Positions 59,864 through 64,000 of a stretch of DNA of 64,000 nt are shown in pieces. The notes beneath the pieces were generated by a model. That model was not told the DNA's origin. It saw nothing but the letters and a program-made list of their open reading frames with translations, and searched no databases. The translations under genes and the position numbers were made by a program. Positions within the stretch are counted from its first letter, which is position 1; the number at the start of each line of letters is the position of its first letter. The DNA is from Bacillota bacterium (lineage in GTDB: Bacteria > Bacillota > Clostridia > Lachnospirales > Lachnospiraceae): NCBI GenBank assembly GCA_023442465.1, contig JAEZZQ010000015.1:372001-436000 (forward strand). Reading direction: 5' to 3'.

Positions 59864-60766
59864 TTATTTCTCCAAAAACATTTTCACGGGAACAAACCGC
59901 TCCTCTTGTGAACAATATTCATATATACCGTAAAACTTCCCTTCACCGCCGTACACCCGCACCGTCTCTTTATCCCCGTATGCGTCGGCCTTAGTCAGCA
60001 TGTCAGCGTAAAAGGAGTTCCCGTTATCGATCAGCTTCTTAAACTTTTCCTCTACCGTTACCGCTTTATAATCTTTAAAGACTGCATCCACCGGAAGTAT
60101 ATAATTTCCTATCGTTCCCTGCCCTGCAGCCTTTTCTATATCGCCAAGCGTCATAGCATCTTCCAAAACAAAGCCGCCGGCACGGGTCCTCTCCAAGTGT
60201 GTCATCACAGCCCCGCATCCCAGCTTCTGACCGATGTCATGGCATAGCGTCCTGATATAGGTACCCTTGGAGCATCCTACCGTCATGGCAGCCTTAGGAA
60301 GCTCTATACTGTTTATTGTTATATAATCAATGTGTACCGGCCTTGCCTTCCTCTCGACTTCCTTACCTTCGCGCGCAAGCTGGTACAGCTTCTTTCCATC
60401 TACTTTAATGGCAGAATACATGGGCGGTACCTGAGCATACGCCCCGACGAAGGACAATATTGCCTCCTGCGTCTGTAATACGGTAACGTCCACCAATTCT
60501 TCCGAAAGAACTTTCCCTGAAATATCCTGCGTATCCGTTACTCTTCCGAGAAGAAATTCCGTCCGATATTCCTTGCTCTTATCCGTAAGCATATCGCACA
60601 GCTTCGTAGCACTCCCAAGGCATACCGGGAGCACTCCTACCGCATCCGGGTCCAGCGTCCCGGTATGCCCGATCTTTTTCTGCCTCAATATTCCGCGAAG
60701 CTTCGCCACTACGTCATGGGAGGTAAATCCTGCCTCTTTATATACATTGATAATTCCGTTATACAT
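59864..60766 (-). CDS. truB: tRNA pseudouridine(55) synthase TruB
   Basis: A 300-residue TruB. The catalytic aspartate is in HTGTLDPDAVGVLPVCLG (about residue 39), with YSAIKVDGKKLYQLAREG and the CSKGTYIRTLCHDIG motif following. It converts U55 of tRNA to pseudouridine. It lies between nrnA and ribF in the infB cluster. Confidence 0.95.
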   Translation of the reverse strand: MYNGIINVYKEAGFTSHDVVAKLRGILRQKKIGHTGTLDPDAVGVLPVCLGSATKLCDMLTDKSKEYRTEFLLGRVTDTQDISGKVLSEELVDVTVLQTQEAILSFVGAYAQVPPMYSAIKVDGKKLYQLAREGKEVERKARPVHIDYITINSIELPKAAMTVGCSKGTYIRTLCHDIGQKLGCGAVMTHLERTRAGGFVLEDAMTLGDIEKAAGQGTIGNYILPVDAVFKDYKAVTVEEKFKKLIDNGNSFYADMLTKADAYGDKETVRVYGGEGKFYGIYEYCSQEERFVPVKMFLEK

Positions 60767-60794
60767 CTTCCCTCTCCACTGTCTTTTGCATCTT

Positions 60795-61754
60795 TTATTT
60801 CATGTTCTTCTGTAATTCTTTTTCTATGTGCAGAGAAAGATTGTTCACTACATCATGAAAGGTACCGTTCATCGTGCAGCCTGCAGCCCGCATATGCCCG
60901 CCACCGCCGAAAAATACGGCAATCTGCGCTACGTCTACCATTCCCTTGGAGCGCAGACTTACTTTGTATTCCATCATTCCCGTCTGATACATAAAAATGG
61001 TGCACTCCACCCCCTCCGTATGATTAAGCTGGCTCACAATACCTTCCAGATCTTTAGAGTCCGCATGATAAAAAGCGAGAGTTCTCTGATGTATGGCGCT
61101 GACAATACATTTCCCGTCCATAAATGTAATACTTTCCAAAAGCGCACGCCCCAGCAGAAGGTTCTGCACATAGGTCTTTTCATAAAAGGTCTTTTCTATG
61201 ATTTCAGAAAAATCAAAACCGAAAGAAATCAGCTTAGATGCTATCGCAAGTGCGTCCGGCGTAGTATTGGAATAATTGAAGACTCCCGTATCGTGTATGA
61301 TACCGATATAAATCGCCTTAGCAATTTCTTCATCCAGCTTTTCTTCATCTAATACTTTGTAGATCAGCTCGCTGGTAGAACTGGCCTGCGCATCGATATA
61401 ATTCGTGCCGCCACAGCCTTTATTGCTGATATGGTGGTCGATATTTATCTTCTTAACCGCATTGTCAAAAAACTTTTCTGCCCCTCCCATACGCTCTTTC
61501 ACCGTATCGAGAGCAATAAAAACATCGAATTGTTCCACCTGTGTCTTAAAATCGGTCCGGATTTCTTTCACAGCCCCGAGGCAGTCGAAAACCTCCGGCG
61601 GCTGCTCCAGAAACACCTCCACCTGTGCCTTGGGCAATTCTTTTTTTAAGTACATATATAAAGCCATGCAGGAGCCGACGCAATCTCCGTCAGGTCTGAT
61701 ATGGCCGCTGATGCCAATAGTCTGCGCTCCCTTTACTTCTTCTGAAATTTTCAT
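60795..61754 (-). CDS. nrnA: DHH/DHHA1 oligoribonuclease and pAp phosphatase NrnA
   Basis: A 319-residue DHH-family phosphoesterase. Metal-binding motifs: SGHIRPDGDCVGS, ALDTV, the signature NIDHHISNKG and IIHDTGVFNYSNT; DHHA1 at the C-terminus has FFGGGGHMRAAGCTM. NrnA degrades nanoRNA and pAp and, in some bacteria, the c-di-AMP product pApA. The ATG at 61754 follows GGAAGGGGG. Between rbfA and truB as in other Firmicutes. Confidence 0.94.
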   Translation of the reverse strand: MKISEEVKGAQTIGISGHIRPDGDCVGSCMALYMYLKKELPKAQVEVFLEQPPEVFDCLGAVKEIRTDFKTQVEQFDVFIALDTVKERMGGAEKFFDNAVKKINIDHHISNKGCGGTNYIDAQASSTSELIYKVLDEEKLDEEIAKAIYIGIIHDTGVFNYSNTTPDALAIASKLISFGFDFSEIIEKTFYEKTYVQNLLLGRALLESITFMDGKCIVSAIHQRTLAFYHADSKDLEGIVSQLNHTEGVECTIFMYQTGMMEYKVSLRSKGMVDVAQIAVFFGGGGHMRAAGCTMNGTFHDVVNNLSLHIEKELQKNMK

Positions 61755-61804
61755 CGTCCGCCCCCTTCCTCCGCCTGCGCAGGCGGAAATCAAACATTTA
61801 CTTC

Positions 61805-62176
61805 TTATTCCTCTTCTTTGCCGCCGTCCTTGTTCACTTCGTCGATCAGCTTGGACATGTTCACGCCGTAAGCGATGGACTGGTCCATAATAAAAGTAAT
61901 CTCCGGCGTATTTCTTAGATTGATTTCTTTCGCCAGCTGGTTCTTAATATAGCCGCTCGCGCTTTTTAAGCCAGCCAGCGTACTTTTCAGTGCCTCGTCC
62001 TCTCCCAGCACGCTGATCCATGCCTTGCATGTCTTTAAGTCCGGAGACACTTCCACCGATACCACTGAGGTAAGCGGGCTGATACGCGGGTCCTTGATTC
62101 CGCCGCGTATGATTTCAGCCAAAGCTCTCTGCACTTCCCCGTTGATCCGTGTATTCTTTAAACTATTTTTTCTCAT
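61805..62176 (-). CDS. rbfA: Ribosome-binding factor A
   Basis: A 123-residue KH-fold 30S maturation and cold-shock factor (NTRINGEVQRALAEIIRGGIKDPRI, ISVLGEDEALKSTLAGL). The start at 62176 (MRKNSLKNTR) fits the family; an ATG at 62188 and a TTG at 62197 in the same frame are possible. The ribosome site AAGGA is 13 bases before the chosen ATG, so the start is not fully settled. It lies 49 bp after infB. Confidence 0.93.
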   Translation of the reverse strand: MRKNSLKNTRINGEVQRALAEIIRGGIKDPRISPLTSVVSVEVSPDLKTCKAWISVLGEDEALKSTLAGLKSASGYIKNQLAKEINLRNTPEITFIMDQSIAYGVNMSKLIDEVNKDGGKEEE

Positions 62177-62225
62177 ATCATCATCCATTTCCTTCAAGGC
62201 CGTACCGCGCCAGATATAAAACTCC

Positions 62226-64000
62226 TTAGCGGGGTACCTCTACCATAATATAAGCCTCTACGATATCCAACTCCTGTATCTGGTCGAAGCTTTCAAATAC
62301 AAGACCGCACTCGAATCCGGCTTTTACTTCCTTGACGTCGTCCTTGAATCTCTTAAGAGAAGCCAGCTCGCCTTCGAAGATCTGCTCGCCCTCTCTCGTA
62401 ACGCGAACCTTACAGTCTCTTTTGAACATGCCGTCCAGCACATAAGAGCCTGCAATATTGCCGATTGCCGATGCTTTGAATATCTGGCGCACCTCCGCAT
62501 GGCCGATTACCTTCTCTTCGAATACGGGGTCTAACATACCCTTCATCGCCGCCTCAATATCCTCTATCGCCTGATAAATGACCTTGTAAAGTCTGATATC
62601 TACGCCTTCCCTCTCCGATATGGTCTTAGCCATAGCGTCCGGTCTGACGTTGAAGCCGATGATGATTGCCTGCGAAGCCGATGCCAGCGATACGTCCGAC
62701 TCGTTGATAGCGCCTACGCCGCCATGAATACACTTTACTACCACTTCGTCGTTGGAAAGCTTGAGAAGACTCTGCTTTACTGCTTCCACGCTTCCTTGTA
62801 CGTCGGCCTTTACGATCAGGTTGAGTTCTTTCAAATTGCCTGCCTGAATCTTCGTAAAGAGATCATCAAGAGACATCTTGGCCTTAGTATCCTCAAGCAT
62901 CTTTTCTTTATTCTGAGAAAGATAGGTTTCTGCATAAGTTTTTGCAGTCTTATCGTTTTCGTGAGCGATGAACACTTCTCCTGCGCTGGGCACGTCGGAA
63001 AGTCCTAAAATTTCTACCGGAGTGGAAGGAAGCGCTTCTTTTACCCGTCTTCCCTTATCGTCGATCATAGCCCTAACTTTACCGTGACATGCTCCCGCGG
63101 AAATAAAATCTCCCACATAAAGAGTACCTTTTTGTACCAGCACAGTGGCAACCGGACCTCTTCCCTTATCCAATTCCGCCTCGATGACGAGACCTCTTGC
63201 ACGTCTTTCAGGGTTTGCCTTAAGCTCCAGAATTTCTGCCGTAAGCAGGATGGTTTCTAACAGCGTATCGATGCCTTCTCCTGATTTTGCAGAAACGGGT
63301 ACGAATTCTGTCGTTCCGCCCCAATCTACAGGGATCAATTCGTATTCTGTCATTTCCTGCTTTACACGGTCCATATTGGCACTGGGTTTATCTATCTTGT
63401 TGACAGCCACGATGATTTCGATACCTGCCGCCTTCGCATGGTTGATTGCCTCTACTGTCTGAGGCATTACGCCGTCATCTGCCGCAACTACGAGTATGGC
63501 GATATCCGTGGAATTCGCCCCGCGCATACGCATTGCGGTAAAGGCCTCATGGCCCGGCGTGTCGAGGAAAGTAATCTTCTGATCGTTAACATTTACCGTA
63601 TAAGCACCGATGTGCTGTGTAATGCCGCCGGCTTCCTTATCGATCACGTTGGTCTTACGGATAGCATCTAACAGCGAAGTCTTTCCATGGTCGACATGAC
63701 CCATAACACATATGACAGGGGGCCTTGCAGCCAACTCTTCCTCTTTTTCGTCTTCTTCCTTTAACAGTTCTTCGATGACGTCAACTTTTACCTCTCTTTC
63801 GCAGATAATATCGTATTCGATCGCGATATTTTCCGCTTCTTCAAAGGAAAGCTCGGAATTCACCGTTACAATCTGGCCCTGAAGGAACAGCTTTTTAATG
63901 ATGGCCGAGGGCTGCAGTTTCATTTTATCCGCAAAATCTTTAATCGTGATGGATTCCGGCACTGTAATTACTTTAATCTGCTCTTCCTTTGCATCTTCTG
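62226..64000 (-). CDS. infB: Translation initiation factor IF-2, partial (N-terminus outside window)
   Basis: About 591 codons are visible and the frame stays open to the right edge, so the start and the variable N-terminal region are missing. Seen in order: an IF2_N domain (ITIKDFADKMKLQPSAIIKKL), the GTPase domain with GHVDHGKTSLLD, DTPGHEAF and NKIDKP, then domains II-IV. A GTG at 63962 is an internal valine, not a start. IF-2 delivers initiator tRNA to the 30S subunit. Confidence 0.96.
   Translation of the reverse strand, partial: EDAKEEQIKVITVPESITIKDFADKMKLQPSAIIKKLFLQGQIVTVNSELSFEEAENIAIEYDIICEREVKVDVIEELLKEEDEKEEELAARPPVICVMGHVDHGKTSLLDAIRKTNVIDKEAGGITQHIGAYTVNVNDQKITFLDTPGHEAFTAMRMRGANSTDIAILVVAADDGVMPQTVEAINHAKAAGIEIIVAVNKIDKPSANMDRVKQEMTEYELIPVDWGGTTEFVPVSAKSGEGIDTLLETILLTAEILELKANPERRARGLVIEAELDKGRGPVATVLVQKGTLYVGDFISAGACHGKVRAMIDDKGRRVKEALPSTPVEILGLSDVPSAGEVFIAHENDKTAKTYAETYLSQNKEKMLEDTKAKMSLDDLFTKIQAGNLKELNLIVKADVQGSVEAVKQSLLKLSNDEVVVKCIHGGVGAINESDVSLASASQAIIIGFNVRPDAMAKTISEREGVDIRLYKVIYQAIEDIEAAMKGMLDPVFEEKVIGHAEVRQIFKASAIGNIAGSYVLDGMFKRDCKVRVTREGEQIFEGELASLKRFKDDVKEVKAGFECGLVFESFDQIQELDIVEAYIMVEVPR

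Noticed and set aside
1..64000. tRNA, rRNA, CRISPR arrays, prophage or transposase genes
   Set aside because: None was recognised on reading both strands; the repeats found are two short non-coding families, two riboswitches and one coding tandem duplication.

Overview
The window is a chromosomal segment from a low-to-moderate GC, spore-forming Clostridia, most likely family Lachnospiraceae. The evidence is Firmicutes gene order (pgsA-cinA-recA-rny; yicC-remA-gmk-rpoZ; asp23-nusB-xseA-xseB-ispA-dxs-tlyA-nadK-argR-recN-spoIVB-spo0A; infB-rbfA-nrnA-truB-ribF-rpsO-pnp), a complete spoIIIA operon, coat-F-like proteins, strong AGGAGG ribosome binding sites and TTGACA/TATAAT promoters. Nearly all genes are on the minus strand, so operons read from high to low coordinate. 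No tRNA, rRNA, CRISPR array, prophage or transposase gene was seen.

Layout. 1-3.2 kb: end of an ADP-ribose pyrophosphatase gene, a class I aminotransferase, and RNase Y. 3.3-12.2 kb: recX-recA behind an SOS promoter, a DUF3298-like membrane protein, cinA, pgsA, rimO, rpoZ, gmk, remA and yicC. 12.4-17 kb: plus-strand rqcH and a GNAT gene, two small coat-type genes, mntP and a CPBP protease. 17.2-22.7 kb: an osmotic module with a ClC transporter, the OpuA glycine betaine ABC transporter and a BusR-type regulator. 23-26.5 kb: a TIGR04076-like gene and a thiamine salvage operon (thiD-thiM-thiE plus a broken HAD gene) behind two tandem TPP riboswitches. 26.5-31 kb: a double-Nudix protein, a MurJ/SpoVB-like flippase and glycogen synthase. 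31-42.1 kb: the asp23-to-spo0A cluster. 42.3-46.4 kb: a transglutaminase lipoprotein, prfC and deoB. 46.5-52 kb: spoIIIAA-AH. 52-54.6 kb: a short autonomous glycyl radical protein and a YyaL-type protein. 54.9-64 kb: pnp, rpsO, an NlpC/P60 hydrolase, ribF, truB, nrnA, rbfA and the 3' part of infB.

The most notable points are these. (1) The Spo0A at the canonical locus has the whole DNA-binding domain but almost no receiver domain. (2) Two complete TPP riboswitch-plus-terminator units stand in tandem before thiD. (3) A non-coding terminal-inverted-repeat element occurs in three copies, one truncated. (4) A second repeat family places two hairpins and a Shine-Dalgarno sequence directly before mntP and spoIIIAE, splitting an otherwise tight spoIIIA operon. 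(5) Three adjacent osmoregulation proteins (ClC, OpuAA, BusR) all carry domain types known as c-di-AMP receptors. Start codons were chosen from ribosome binding sites and are often downstream of the longest open frame.
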